Shown in pieces: positions 13,109 through 24,744 of a DNA stretch of 64,000 nt. Position numbers and translations under genes: made by a program. The notes beneath the pieces are model-generated. The model saw nothing but the letters and a program-made list of their open reading frames with translations, made no database searches and had not been told where the DNA came from. This DNA comes from Cenococcum geophilum 1.58 (taxonomy: Eukaryota; Ascomycota; Dothideomycetes; Gloniales; Gloniaceae): the NCBI GenBank assembly GCA_001692895.1, contig KV748243.1, positions 317,248 through 381,247 on the forward strand, given 5' to 3'. Numbering within the stretch: position 1 is the stretch's first letter; every line of letters begins with the position of its first letter.

Positions 13109-16100
13109 TAGGTTAAAGTGGGCAAGTAAGGGAGCGGAGACTAGTTATTTCTTAAGCTTATTAAAAGCCTACTTATATACGTTATTAAAGTAAAAGGACT
13201 AGTCTTTCTAGGTAAGGCGATTAAGAGGCCTAGTAATCTTGCTCCCCCTTACTATCCATAGGGATGCCTACTAAGTAATTATAGCCGTTTTCTCTAGGCT
13301 GGTTTTAATTCTATCTATACTAATAATAAACCCTAAATACTTTATACGTTTAATACTAAACTTTTAACTTTTTAATATTAGCTTAGAGGCTAGCCTTACG
13401 GAGCCGTTAGAGAAATTTATAAATATACTCCTTATATTCTAGCTTATTCTTAAAGTAGATTGTAATATTATCTAGGTAGGCCGTATAGAAGTCGTTAAGG
13501 TAGTTAAAAAGTATATTGTTTATATACCGCTGGTACGTAGCTAGTCCGTTAATTAGCCTAAAAAGTAGTACCTTATATTTATACATTTTGTAATAGGTTT
13601 AAAATATAGTAAGATTCTTTAAGCTAGGGTCTATTCTGATTTGGTAGAAGGCTTAGCGGATATTAAGCTTTATAAAGACCTTAGCATTACCTATTTAGGC
13701 TAGTGTCTTATTAAGTAGGGGTAGTAGATAGCGGTCCTTGCGGGTTATATTATTTAGCTTATAATAATTAATATAAAAACGGAGTCCTCTATTTAACTTT
13801 TTAATAAAGAAGATAGGCGAGTTAAAAGGGACTTAGCTAGGCTTAATAAAACCCTTATTTGGGTTATTAATAAGGTACTAATTTATAGCCTATAATTTAT
13901 TAAAAGACTACTAGTAAAGGGCGCTAAAGCTAAGGGTGTTTTCCTTATCTAGCTTAACCTTAATCTTATAGTTATATAATTAGTAAAGCAGGAGTCTATT
14001 AGGCGCTACCTTAAAGAATACGTCCTTAAACTTCTAGTGTTAATAGGGTAGTTTTTATCTATCAACTCCTTATCTATAAGCTCGCCTTCCTATCTATTAA
14101 GTTTACTTTTCTTTTCCTTAAGTATTTGGTTAATTTTATATAAGCTAGTTATAAAAGTAATAGTAATAGGCTAGACTAAGTTCTAGTAAAATCCTACGGC
14201 GCTAATATAGCAGATATTAACTGGTAGGAGGTCTATAGGTTTCCTTATAGCCGCTTACCTAACCGTATTTTATAGTTTAGGGTTTATAATCTTTTTTAGC
14301 TCCTATTCTATCTTCTATAAGTTATCCCTCTAATCTATTAGTTTAGTATAATATCTAATATCCCTTACTATTCTTTGTAGCTATATAAGGCCTAAGCTCT
14401 CTATAGGGGGCTTTTTTAAGTTACTACTAACCTTTAGGTTTTTAATTTAGCTAGCGTAATATAGATAGTTTAGGGGCGGTATAGTATATAAATCCGTTGC
14501 GGATTTAGCTATATATCTTTCTTAAAGGCCTAATCCTTACATATAGCATCAGCCTAGTAAATAGTGTTAATCTAAGGCCGTATAAGGTTTTCTATTATAA
14601 TACAAATTTCTTTTATAAAGGAAGGGGTTAGGGATAAGGTTTTAGGCTAGATAAGCCATTTACTTTATACGTTAAGCTATAAGCCTAAATAGGCTAGTTA
14701 TTTTCTCCTTAAGATTATATTATGGCTTCCTAGGTCTATAATAAAAAAGGAGATATTATACTACCTTTATCCGTTAACACAAAGGTAAATCTATAAAATA
14801 GTTATAATAGATAGTCCTATCTATCCGTTATATCTATAAATAGAAATTAGTTTAGGCAGTTCTTTAAGGGGTATATTTAAAAGTTAGCTAGCTTTATAGC
14901 GCACTAGGTATCTATTAAGGTAAAAGTATTTACTCTAGAGTTAGCTAAAGTAGAGGTTAAAACTTAATATTTATTACAGAATAAAGTATAAGTAATAATA
15001 TAGCTTCTTTTGCTAACTAGCTGACCTAAATTAATATATAATATATTAATCCCTTTTAACCCTAAAAAGGAGTTTTTCTCTAAAGTTCCTCTTTTTCTAA
15101 CTCTATACTATCCTTCTGGATTAATAAAACCTTATCCCTTTTTATATTTATTAGGTAGTCTTTTATAATATAGCCCTTTTAGCCGTATAAAAAGTAGGCG
15201 CTTTAATTACTAAGGGCCTATATATAGGGGCTGCTGTATATAAGCTAAGCATTTACTAAACCTATAGTAAGATTGGCCGTATAGCCGGCAGCTAAATTAG
15301 TAGCGGGCTATATAGCTAGTACTATAGGAGTTACTAATTATGCTAGGGCACTATAGGCTGTTCTTATATTGCTTATAGTCTAATTTAAAGGGTTTCTAGC
15401 TTTATACCGTTTAGCACATGCCTTAATTTAGTAAAGGCCTTGGTTAATAGCTAAGCACTAATTTATAAGTTCCTTTAGCGTCTATATAGTAGTAAAAACT
15501 AGTAGTATAACCCGCTGTAGGTCTAGGGTAAGCTTATTAAATAGGTCTGGCATTAAATCTTCCTAAGGAATTTAGGCCTAGCCTACTAAGTATAAAAAGC
15601 GGATTTAGAAGGCTAAAAAGGTCTCTATTATTTTTATGTTTAGGCCTTTATAATTAAGGCAGGCGTTTTATACCTTAAAGGGGTCCTTATAAATAAAAGA
15701 CAAGTAGTTAATTATTTCTTCTTTAGAGGTAAAAGGATCTGCTAAGTCCTTAGTATATTGCAGGCGTAGGTGCGTTAAGGCGTCCCCGCTAGTACGGCTA
15801 AAGATATAGGCTATTTAGACCTAAAGGGTAGAAAAGTGATTAGTATTAACTTTAAGCTTATCCCGTAGTTGGAGCTTCTAGTTATTAAATATAAGGTTAT
15901 TCCATCTATAAGTAATAGGGGGTCTACAATAGTAGTATATAGGGCTTAGTGGGTCCGCTAAGGCGCTAGGATAGGGCTTTAAGAACTATAGTAAGTCTCT
16001 AGGTATTTAATAATTCGTTACTGGATACGGAAGTAGGGGTATCTTTCGCTTTAAGCAGCTCTTATAGTCGTTTAATCTTAATATTAGCTGCTACTAGCTC

Positions 16101-16330
16101 TGCCTAGGGGTTTAAAATATTAAGTGTTTTATTATTTAAGGTATTTAAAGGTCCTACAGCTGTTTTACTGGCTACTATATTTCTTAGCATAGTAGTAGGG
16201 ATATTAGATAATTCTGGGTAAATTCTTTAGGGGTTTTAGTCTATGCTTATCCTGTCCTTAGGGTTCGTATTCTTTTTATATTTTTTTTGTTCTAGTTTTT
16301 AGGTCTTAGTTCTTATTCTAATTCTTATCT
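13109..16330 (-). pseudogene. Gypsy B gag and partial pol, RIP-damaged
   Basis: Read right to left. The gag part contains WKLQLRDKLKVN-like and YIFSRTSGDALTHL-like segments, then KDPFKVxNACLNYKGL and LMPDLFNKLTLDLQR, the usual layout of the large fungal gypsy gag family. A knuckle relic lies at about 15195-15160. RT shows an RxxYKYKVLLFRLINGLATY segment and, near 13485-13457, AYLDNITIYFKNK, where the YLDD box has become YLDN. The frame runs into the copia LTR before RNase H and integrase. Stops come mostly from CAA/CAG/TGG codons. Family assignment is good; exact frame edges are not. Confidence 0.75.
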
Positions 16331-16384
16331 TTAGATATATTTAAGCTCCTTCTTAAGAAGAAAGGGTGGATAAGCTTTAGATAA

Positions 16385-16546
16385 TGTTAGTAACTTAGTT
16401 AATTAAGGTATAAGTATAGTAAGAGAGACGCATAAGCCTATATAATTAGATTATCTATAATTAAGGATCTAAAGCTAGAGAAAGAAAAGGAGAAGAAGAG
16501 CAGCGCCGCTTAATGTTTTATAGGATCTTCGCGTCACGTGACCGCA
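16385..16546 (-). repeat. Probable 5' LTR of gypsy B
   Basis: Just upstream of the B gag (in its orientation) lies a 162-bp stretch with TG and CA ends: TGTTAGTAAC at 16385 and ACGTGACCGCA at 16546 on the plus strand. It contains a CACGTG palindrome. No second copy is in the window, so this rests only on position and ends. Confidence 0.35.
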
Positions 16547-17507
16547 ATATGCGGCAATTTATGGCAACTTGCTAGTACGGAGGGCTATAAAGTTCTACTA
16601 AGTTTTATTAGTGCTATAATAAATTAGTAATATATTATTAGGGGATATTCCCTTAATAGAACTTATTTAAGAACTTAATGCACTACTTAAGAAGCTATAT
16701 TTTAATAATTTTAACCATTCTACCTTTATAGAGAAGCTTAACTTCTTTTCAATATTAGAAAAATTTAATTAAGTACTCCTATATAGACTACTCTACTTAA
16801 AAAAACTTATAAGTAATTAACGCTAGGGCTAAAGCAGCTATAAAAGGTTAGGTAATTCTAAGATAGTCCAGTAGTAGTTATATTTAATTTCTTCTATTAT
16901 CTATAGGAGTTGTATACAGTCTACTACTAATTTCTTTATAAAAATATTAGAAATCTATCTACCTAGAAGTAGTATTAAGTATTAAGTTATTAAGGTATTA
17001 GCTAGGCTAGGTCTTTATAATAGTTATAAATATATTAATTAATACCTTATAGATATTGCTAATAATATAAAGGAAGGTTTAATCCCTTAGCCTATATTTT
17101 ATATAGCTAACTAATTAAAAAAATAAGTTACTAAGCCTTATAGATAATCCTTAAGCGCTACTAGTCTATAATAGTTTTATTTTTAAAGATAGCGTTAGAG
17201 ATTAAGTACTTAGGTCTTTTAGAATAAGAATATATAATATAACTACTATGCTTCTTATCTTTTATCCAAAGATTTTAACTACTAGCCTTAAGCAGTTAAT
17301 ATTTAACCTATTATAACCGCTTCCTTTTAATAATATTATCTTATCTCTAGGTCTTTAGCGGGACTATATCTTATAGTAGATGTTAATATACTTTATTATA
17401 ACTACTATCTATAAGCTCTATTTATAAGTAGTTAAATATATTTTTAGTAATAAGCTAGGTCTTGTTTCTATAGTACCAGAGCTTAACCTGCTATCTCCTT
17501 AAAAAAC
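16547..17507 (+). pseudogene. Eroded gene relic, unidentified
   Basis: About 960 bp between gypsy B and the foldback element at 17510. One plus-strand frame, read through TAA/TAG codons, is protein-like, with segments such as ELNALLKKLYFNNFNHSTF, LYLISSIIYRSCIQSTTNFF and VIKVLARLGLYNSYKYIN. From memory of protein style only, the pattern of a serine/cysteine-rich stretch followed by VIxxLxxxGLxxSY recalls a large fungal family of uncharacterised, often transposon-linked proteins (DUF6589-like); a profile search would be needed. No start, stop or flanking repeat could be fixed. Confidence 0.3.
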
Positions 17508-17609
17508 TACGTCAGGAAAAAATTTACCAGCATTTTTACAGCATTTGGCAGCATTTGGCGGCTAAATGCGCATTCCGCGCACTATAACGTGTAGCGTATA
17601 GTATTAACT

Positions 17610-17880
17610 AAGGTGCGGCATACTGCTACATTTAACAATGCAGTGCGGCATACTGCTGCATACTACTATATTTAATAATATAGTGCGGCATAGTGCTGCA
17701 TATTGCTATATTTAACAATGCAGTGCGGTATACTGCTATATTTAATAATGCAGTGCAGCTAATTACGCATTTTGCACTTAATGCGCAATTAATATATAAT
17801 GCCCTCCTCGCGCATTCTGTATATAATGCCCTTCTCGCGTATTCTGTATATAATGCCCTTCTTGCGCATTCTATATATCT
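17610..17880. repeat. Two minisatellites inside copy 0
   Basis: 17610-17760: about four imperfect units of 30-41 bp built on TGCGGCATACTGCTG...TTTAACAATGCAG. 17795-17880: three units of about 26 bp built on TATAATGCCCTTCTCGCGCA. Short open frames here arise from the repeat and are not genes. Confidence 0.8.
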
Positions 17881-17985
17881 TACTTACTTTAAGCAATAAA
17901 TAAGTATTGCTTTTCCTACGTAATTAGGCAAAATAAATTATATTATTTTAGATAATTTAATATAATATAGCGACGGTTCTCTTCT

Positions 17986-18113
17986 ACCTGCCTACCTACC
18001 GACCTACCTACCTACCTGCCTGCCTGCCTGCCTGCCTACCTAACTACCTATTTATCTATCTATCTGTCTGTCTATACCTACCCGTCTATGCCTACCTGTC
18101 TGTGCCTACCTAT
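17986..18113. repeat. CCTA/CCTG tetranucleotide tract
   Basis: Runs of CCTACCTACCTGCCTG grading into TATCTATCTGTCTGTC and CCTACCTGTCTGTGCC. The reverse-complement type (CAGACAGGTAGG) fills 36476-36773 in copy 2, and a short piece (ACCTGTCTATG) remains at the same relative place in copy 1 near 33257. The tract is therefore a constant part of the element. Confidence 0.85.
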
Positions 18114-18384
18114 GGTGGGCCATACGTACCAAACCGCCAATGTCAAATTCGCCTCATCAAAATATCGCCCCATTTGAACCACGATTTGAAGCTTTGATTT
18201 GAAGCCTTGATTTCGAGCTTTGATTTAAAGAGTCTTTGTGGTAACAATTAGATACTTCTTTTAATAGGCAATAGATATTATATTGATCACGATTTTAGTG
18301 CATATTTGGGCTAGTGTAGATATTAATTGTAATTTCATTTAAGGCCTTATATATTAAATTTTTTTGGTTACATAATAACTAAAT

Positions 18385-18545
18385 CGCTATGTGGCTCAGT
18401 GGTATTAAGGTAAGGTAACTACCTCGATTTAATTCAAATCTACACCTATAGGATAAGATCATATAGGTGTATATCGAGACTCCCTTATAGGGGGTGGTGC
18501 GAATACCGTAGCGACGTCTAATTCGTGTCCCCCACCTCACTATCT
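18385..18545 (+). ncRNA. tRNA-headed SINE-like sequence or tRNA relic
   Basis: GCTATGTGGCTCAGTGGTAT at about 18390 contains TGGCTCAGTGG, a perfect match to the polymerase III box A consensus. About 30 bp on, GATTTAATTCAAATC fits a box B whose GGTTCAANTCC has lost Gs and Cs. The spacing is that of a tRNA, but I cannot draw a good acceptor stem or assign an anticodon. The following roughly 100 bp (to CCCCCACCTCACT) is GC-richer than its surroundings and could be the body of a SINE. No target duplication was seen. A RIP-damaged tRNA gene is the alternative. Confidence 0.4.
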
Positions 18546-18602
18546 ACTCAATTAAGCAATCGATTGCACAGCTAACGAGGTTAATTCTCGTAGGGAACCA
18601 AA

Positions 18603-18880
18603 ATTGATCTTTTTTAATTTTTAATCGTTCTTAATTTTTAATTATTTCTGATTTTTAATCGTTCCTAATTTTTAATTATTCTTAATTTTTGATCGTCCTT
18701 GATTTTTAATCGTTTTTGGATCTCGTATATCTTGATTTTTGGAAGAGAGGGGGGGGGGCTCAGCGGCGATGTAATGGCTCAGCGGCAATGCAATGGCTTA
18801 GCAATAATGTAATAGCTCGGCGATGATATAATGGCTCGGTAATAATATAATGGCTTAGTAACGTAATAAGGCTTAGCGCC
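18603..18880. repeat. Two short-period tandem repeats
   Basis: 18603-18725: about seven imperfect copies of TTTTTAATCGTTCTTAA (15-17 bp). 18758-18880: about six imperfect copies of GGCTCAGCGGCAATGTAAT, later copies showing G-to-A/C-to-T decay (GGCTTAGTAA...). Confidence 0.75.
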
Positions 18881-19805
18881 GAATAATAGGAGGAAGAGAG
18901 TGGGCTTATGGTTACGAGGAAGTTATAAAACTTAGTAGTAGTATTAAACTTTAAAAATCCTGTCCCGGGAGCTTAAGCGACGACCCCTATATAAAACGTT
19001 AATAATATTTAATTTTAAAACTTTAATATGGTAGATCTTCTAGGAATACCTATTATAAGCAGCTCCGAGTATAAAATCTAAAAGATTTAGTGGTGGTATA
19101 GATATAGGAGGGGTTATATATTTGCGTTCCCGAACATTATTACTTAATATAGTTTTTTGGCTCAGAAAACTAAAATCTCCTTAGGAAATTAACTCCAAAA
19201 AATCGATTATCCCCTACTAATATTATTAATATCTATGGTAGGGTTAAGCTAAGTTACAGAGGCCTTCCTTATATATATATTAAACACAGCATAAGGCAAT
19301 AGCTTTAATTATGTACGTAGGGGAAGTATAAACCACATCTTTTAGTTAGGAATTGTTGCAATTGCCTAAAGGAAGTAGGCGTTAAAATAGTTAAATTTAA
19401 GGTTGCTTAGTCACTACGGGACAGTTAAAAGATTTAATAGGAAATTTTTTCTAAAAATTAATTACCCCCTAGCTATATAAGCAACATTGGTGATATAATT
19501 AAGCCAGTTTATAGGGACCCTTATTGTAAGTATATTAAGCATAGTACGCAATGGCAGCTTCGCCAGAGGTAGTAAAGAAGGTAGAAGAAGGGCTTTAATC
19601 GCGAGTTATTATACTATTCTAAAGTCAGTAAACTAAGTTTAATAGCAACATCTCCGGTTATGTCTGGGTTAGTATATAATTCCCTAGTTAGGAAAAGCGT
19701 AATTAGAGAATCTAAATTGCTGCTACTTAGTTGCCTATAATACCTATAGTATTTTACCTATAACTACTCCTATAGAGTCCCTCAGCCTATATAATGCTGT
19801 CTTTA

Positions 19806-19893
19806 TTCTTGCCCTTGCCCTTACCCTTACTCTTACCCTTACCTTTACTCTTGCTCTTACCCTTACCCTTACTCTTACCCTTACTTATATTAG
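19806..19893. repeat. CCCTTA/CTCTTA hexamer tract
   Basis: About 14 hexamers of CTTACC type (CCCTTACCCTTACTCTTACC). Although C-rich on one strand, the unit is CCCTTA and not the fungal telomere complement CCCTAA, so it is an interstitial simple repeat and not a telomere. Confidence 0.85.
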
Positions 19894-20099
19894 TAGCGCT
19901 CTTATTACTACTTTATATATTCTAGCTACTCTACTCTTTATATCTAAGGGCTCTTTACTCTACTACCTTTATAGTATTTTGTACAGTCCCGGGGGACTAT
20001 ATATATAGTAAGTCGCTAAAACAGCCGCGCTTAGTTACTGGGCTTACTAGTAGTAGTAAGGTGTCTAGAATAAAGAGGGGAGACGAGCTTAGAACGTGC

Positions 20100-21600
20100 G
20101 GTAGATAAGATTTAGGTTCCGTCTATAGATAGTTAGCGCTAATAGTAACTATATACTATACAAATCTTACCTCCCTTAACCTTCCTAGTAAAAGCCTCAG
20201 CTTAGTCAGCTTATTTCTTATAGTCGGCGTTAGAGTTATAATATTATTATTATCCTGTTCTTCGTCACCTATATTATTTTAGCCTATCCTATCTCTATCG
20301 GTAACTTTATAAGTAGTAATTTACCCTATAGAGAGTCCGAGATTTCTATAACCTCCTTTAAAGGCATAGGTCTATTAGCTTCTTTTAGAGCTAAGCGTAT
20401 AGGGCTATTTAACCAGGAATCTATATTGTTTACCTCCGCTTAAATTTTTTTAATTGTATTTTGTCTTTTTATGCGTAATAGTAGGTATTAGGGTATACTT
20501 TCTTCTTGCTAAAAGATCAGTGCGTTACGGTCTCTCTAGCTTACTAGTGTCTATAGAAGTTCCTTTACACGTTCTATATTATATCGAATAATAATGACGT
20601 GTATTATATACTGGTATAGTAGCTTTCTACTAGTAACGTTAAAGTTCCTAAGTGCCTTAAAAAGTCGAATATTAGACTCCTAACTTTTTGCTAAACGCGG
20701 TATACTATTTACAATTTTAAGGTCCTATTTAGGAGCTAGGACTATCTTAACGTACTCTAAGTGTTTAATCTAATACTTAAGAGCCTTTTTGTTAACCTGT
20801 TTAAGCATTAATTCTAGTAGAGGATTTTAATCGTCCTTAGCTGCAGGAAGATTATAATTAACTATAACTGCGGCCCACTGTCCTATATATATAGGATTAG
20901 ATTATAAAGCTAAGGGCTAAATATAAACGTACCAGTAGGCTTTACTTTATTATTATAGTCTTAGTTACCGGCAGGACTTATCCCTTTAGAAAATAAGCTC
21001 TAGATAATATATAACTTAATATTAATAGCAATATCATCTAGTGCTTAAGGAGGAACTAGTCGCTACTCCCCCTGTGGTGCTAATATAATAGTATTTAATC
21101 TAGCTCCACCCTAACTAATACCCACACCTATATATCGGACTAACATCTAGTAAACGCGGTTATTGAGTAATGCACTCCTAGCGGCTGCTACCACGCTAGA
21201 GTTAGGTTATAGAATACCAACTTAGCTACTTATTTTACGAGTAACTAATTGCGAGCGGTCCACTAATAGTGTGCTTTATACTATAGTAGTAGGAGTTATA
21301 GTCCTACTACCGCTACTAGGCGTAGTAATAAGAGCACCTATACTTACTAGATTAAAGTCATCGTTAGAGAGACCACGTAACTTTCTTAATTCTTAAGCTG
21401 GATCTGTTTAAGCCTATACCCGCATTAGCGATCCTATGTTTAGGGCGGGATTAATAGCACTATAAAATAGACAGTTAGCAAGATAAATAAATGCAATATT
21501 ATAAGCGGTATTTAAAAGAGGTGGATAAAAGCATATAGAGGACCAGAATGGAGTTATTAGAAAGCTACTTAATTGGTATAATAATTAATCTTACAACCTA
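20100..21600 (-). other. Eroded downstream part of transposon X
   Basis: Continues on the minus strand after the transposase. Some stretches look protein-like (LLNTAYNIAFIYLANCLFYS near 21490, SNDDFNLVSIGALITTPSSG near 21350), but stops are frequent and no domain is recognisable. It could be the C-terminal part of the same protein or a second gene. Confidence 0.35.
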
Positions 21601-21609
21601 GGGCCACTC

Positions 21610-23422
21610 TACACTTTTATACAATTAGCTCTGCAGCGTCCTATACACCCCTATCCGTAAGAGGCAATCTATTATCTACCATAATACTACCGCCTTCTTA
21701 GTTAAGCCTATTAACGTCTATACCTACATCTTGTAGTGCTTGTTCGTATTTATATAACCGTTTATAGTTAGCAAACTACGGAGGATCCTTAAGCTCCCCT
21801 AACTTAGGGAGGGTTCCTTCCTATATATATATACTCACCGCTACTCTTAGTTAAAGGTAAGCCTCGCGATAAATACGCCTACCACTTAGATCGTCCGTAC
21901 TAAAGTCGGTGCTAGAGACTTTACTATTTAGAAAGCCCAATTTAATAAGTATAGCTTTGCACCACTAAAACGTATCCTCTAAAAGATACTGGTTAATCTT
22001 TATACGGGATTAGTTGGCACTATATTAGTTCTATAAAGAGGCTTATATACTAATATTATTAACCATATCTACAAAGGACATTATTATATCCTCTAGTACT
22101 GCGTACCCATAGTTCGTAGTATTGGTAGCCTCTAGATATATATAATTTCTAAGAGACTAACCAGACACACTATTTGGGCGATTTAGCTGCTTATAAATAT
22201 TATAGAGGTTCTATAATCTACAAAAATCCTAAAGCTTAGTTTAAATAATAGGCATATAGATAGTAAGTAAGGTAATTTGATTATATATAAAGAACTTATT
22301 CCAGTTCCCTTCTCGCTTAAGTTTAATAAAATATTCCTAAAGTATTCTTATTAACTAGGCCTTCTATATAGGACATAAACGGCTTACTCTCTATTACTTT
22401 AAAGCACCGCGTGTTATATATGCCCACTAGGATTTAATCCTCTAATTTATAACACTTATGCCAAATATAAACGCATATATAAATAATATATCTTCTCTAG
22501 CAATAGGCTCCCTAGTATCTTTATTAACGTAGTCGTTATAAAGGAGCTACGCGAGCTAAAAGTAGTAATCTGCTACTATATAAGTCTTACTACCGTAGTT
22601 AGAATATAGCAGCTCCGGCTAAGCACCTAGTGCCTTTACTATTCTTATATACTGCTTAACAATGCTTATACCTAAACGGGCTATAATAGAACAGTAGAGC
22701 CAGACTATATAGCGCGAGTAGGCGTTAATTACAGCGTATATTTGTATACTAAACCTCTCTAGTTTATAATAAGCGTTAATTAACCATAGGTAGTTCGGCC
22801 TAGGTATAATATACTCTCCATAATGGCGATTAAGGCGGTACTTTTGGGCTATAACTCCTTTAGGATCAAGCTCCTTTACTATATGAAAAAGTCGGTTCCT
22901 ATACTATAAGGATTAGTACGAATTATAAGGCTAGGAAGTATAAGCTTACTAAGATATATTATAATACCTTAATTAAAAGTATATATAGAGGAAGCTCTTC
23001 CTATATAAGCCTATTATACCCTTATTAAGCTCCTCTTAAACAACCCACCTAAGCTTATCGTTTATTGCGTCAATATTCTCTATATTAAATCTATAAGGAA
23101 GGCCTAGTATTTTACGTAGACGTTTTAGCGCCCGGGGTAGTATCTTATAGCCTTCTTGCTTTAGAGCAAGAATAATATTAGCGTTACTAAAGGCGTAATT
23201 AAAGAACAAGATTATAACTTTGCTTTGTAGGATAGGGTCTTAGTAGTTAACACGCGGGCTATATTAAGAGGAATTCCACTATTAAAGATTTCGTTCAAGC
23301 GTTCGTTTGGAAAGCTGCACCCCGCGGTTATAAAAGACCTTAATAATATTGTCGACAGTATACTGCTTACAGAGCTATAAGATCTCGTCGCGATAAGATT
23401 GGTAGTCGATAGATAGAGGCAT
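21610..23422 (-). pseudogene. DDE (rve-type) transposase, RIP-inactivated
   Basis: Starts at an ATG at 23422 (MPLSIDYQSYRDEIL) and runs about 600 codons through several stops. The N-terminal part has LSKRTLERN and LGLPYRF segments resembling the helix-turn-helix region of these proteins. The middle is a retroviral-integrase-like core: GEYIIPRPNYLWLINAYYKL, then AVINAYSRYIVWLY, then a YSNYGSKT stretch. In the family these positions are normally WxxDG, IDAYSR and SDxGxE. Here the expected aspartates read Asn, the change RIP makes of GAY codons, so catalysis is lost. It would have cut and joined transposon ends. I recognise the family as the integrase-core transposases common in ascomycetes but cannot give it an accepted superfamily name. 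Confidence 0.7.
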
Positions 23423-23493
23423 AGTGGTGTGACGGACGGATAAGTAGGGGGAGTAGAGGAAGTATTAGAGCTTAGATAGATTTTTTTAGGTTC

Positions 23494-23577
23494 TAAAATT
23501 AAGGCGTCTTAGACACCGTAGTAGATCCTTTAAATTAGATAAGATCTACTACAGTAACCAAGACGCCTTAATTTTAA
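23494..23577. repeat. Long near-perfect hairpin at the X/Y junction
   Basis: Left arm TAAAATTAAGGCGTCTTAG...GTAGTAGATC and right arm GATCTACTAC...AAGACGCCTTAATTTTA pair over about 33 bp with few mismatches around a 15-17-bp AT-rich loop. The right-arm sequence is also the unit of the tandem array at 31571-31790. It probably represents two element ends lying head to head. Confidence 0.8.
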
Positions 23578-24744
23578 ATAGTAACTAAAACTCCTTAATT
23601 TTATAATTACTTTAAAGATAAATAAATATATATATATTATTTTAAATTAAAATTAAAATACTACTTAATATAGCCTTATTACTTAGTATATTAATTAAAG
23701 GTAATAAAATAAAAGAAATCTACGTTAAATTTACTAAATCTATCCTTATTATTAATAATTAAATATAATAAATATTTATAAAAAAAAAGAATAAAAAAAA
23801 TATAAAGTTNCCTTTAAGTAGTTATAAATATTATTAATATAATTTTTATAGTACTAATAAATTAATAAACTCTTTTCCTTAATAATAATAGTAGTAAAAA
23901 GCTTATACTATAGTTATATAATTGCTAATTAATTCTATTTAATAGTAATAATATAGATACTATAATAGGTATAAAATAATATATAAGCTATAATATCTTT
24001 TTTATAACATTCTTTATAGAGCGTTTTATTTAAATTTATTTCATCCTTTAAAATACCTACTAATCCCTATTCTTTACTTTTAAATATACCTCTTACTACT
24101 TTACTACTTAATAGTCCTATTTATAGTAATATTAAATAATTTAATAATTATAGCGCTTATATTAAATAACTATAAAGTTATTATTTAACTTTTACTTAAG
24201 TCTTTATTAAAGCAGAGTTAATTTTAGTTAATAAGTACTATACTTTTAAAATACTTAAGTATATACTACTTTATAATAATATAAGCTATATAAGGCCCTA
24301 TAGGATTAGTTTAATATATAAGCCATTTAGTTATATAGTAAATAACTTAGAGTACTTTAAAATAGATTGGTAATATTATAGCATTATAGTAAAGGCCTTA
24401 CTTAATAGCTAAATTAGAAGGCGCTCTATATTATAATTGACTTATTCCCCCCCCCTTTTTTTATATATTAAATATATATATTACTACTTAATTTTAATTT
24501 ATAAGAAATAGCTTTTTACTTTCTTATTAAACATTTATTACTTTACTATATAAATTAAAAAGGTTCTAAAGTTATTTTATAATTTAACTTTAAATTAATA
24601 AATATAATTAGTACTTTAAGTTATAAAAGTGTTTAATTAGCTTAAAATTAGGTAAAGAGGAAGATATTTAAGCCTAATATTAATAGTATTATAAAGGCAT
24701 TAAATTTTCCAGAATTATATAGAAATTAGTAATATTAATATATT
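23578..24744. other. Very AT-rich relic Y (left part)
   Basis: About 1.2 kb of extreme AT content between the hairpin and copia-B. No frame with a recognisable domain on either strand; plus-strand frames read as long Leu/Ile/Tyr/Lys-rich runs broken by TAA, as expected from a fully RIP-mutated transposon. It was continuous with 31175-31570 before copia-B inserted (ATATT duplicated at both junctions). One N near 23810. Confidence 0.5.

Larger units (their letters stand above)
13109..16546 (-). mobile_element. Ty3/gypsy fragment B (gag to RT)
   Basis: Minus-strand gypsy element of a family different from A/C/D/E. It holds a probable 5' LTR (16385-16546), gag and the protease/RT part, and stops at the copia LTR at 13108. 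The missing 3' half should lie beyond the left edge, on the other side of the copia element, which probably inserted into B. Confidence 0.75.
17510..18250 (+). mobile_element. Foldback/minisatellite element, copy 0 (left part)
   Basis: Begins with CGTCAGGAAAAAATTTACCA directly after a TA (17508-17509). The same terminus, inverted, closes copy 1 at 34444, and a related CATCAGGAAATTT terminus bounds copy 2 (34912-37218). Inside, in order: GCATTTGGC/GCTAAATGC palindromic units, two short-period minisatellites, a tetranucleotide tract, and a GC-richer core containing GGGCCATACGTACCAAACCG at 18117-18136, which recurs inverted at 33229-33248. I could not find a right-hand terminus, so 18250 is only where shared sequence fades. 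Confidence 0.55.
18546..20050. other. Non-coding stretch with simple repeats
   Basis: No gene is supported. It holds ATTTTTAATCGTT-type repeats (18603-18725), a G9 run near 18750, an 18-20-bp minisatellite (18758-18880), moderately AT-rich unique sequence (18900-19800) and a CCCTTA hexamer tract (19806-19893). CCCGGG sites at about 18963 and 19987, each followed by a GTCGC/GCGAC stretch, may be related, but no transposon ends could be drawn from them. Confidence 0.5.
20055..23516 (-). mobile_element. DNA transposon X with integrase-core transposase
   Basis: A minus-strand transposase gene (21610-23422) followed by about 1.5 kb of further eroded sequence. GGTGTCTA near 20066 on the left and TAGACACC at about 23509-23516 on the right are inverted and could be the core of short terminal repeats, with GTAGTAG-like sequence outside both, but this match is short. 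The boundaries are provisional. The gene is less damaged than the gypsy elements. Confidence 0.5.

Noticed and set aside
17600..18115. CRISPR-like regular repeats
   Set aside because: Units are contiguous or imperfect minisatellites without unique spacers, in a fungal transposon context.
19806..19893. Telomere-like CCCTTA repeats
   Set aside because: The unit is CCCTTA with CTCTTA and CTTGCC variants, not CCCTAA, and it is interstitial.
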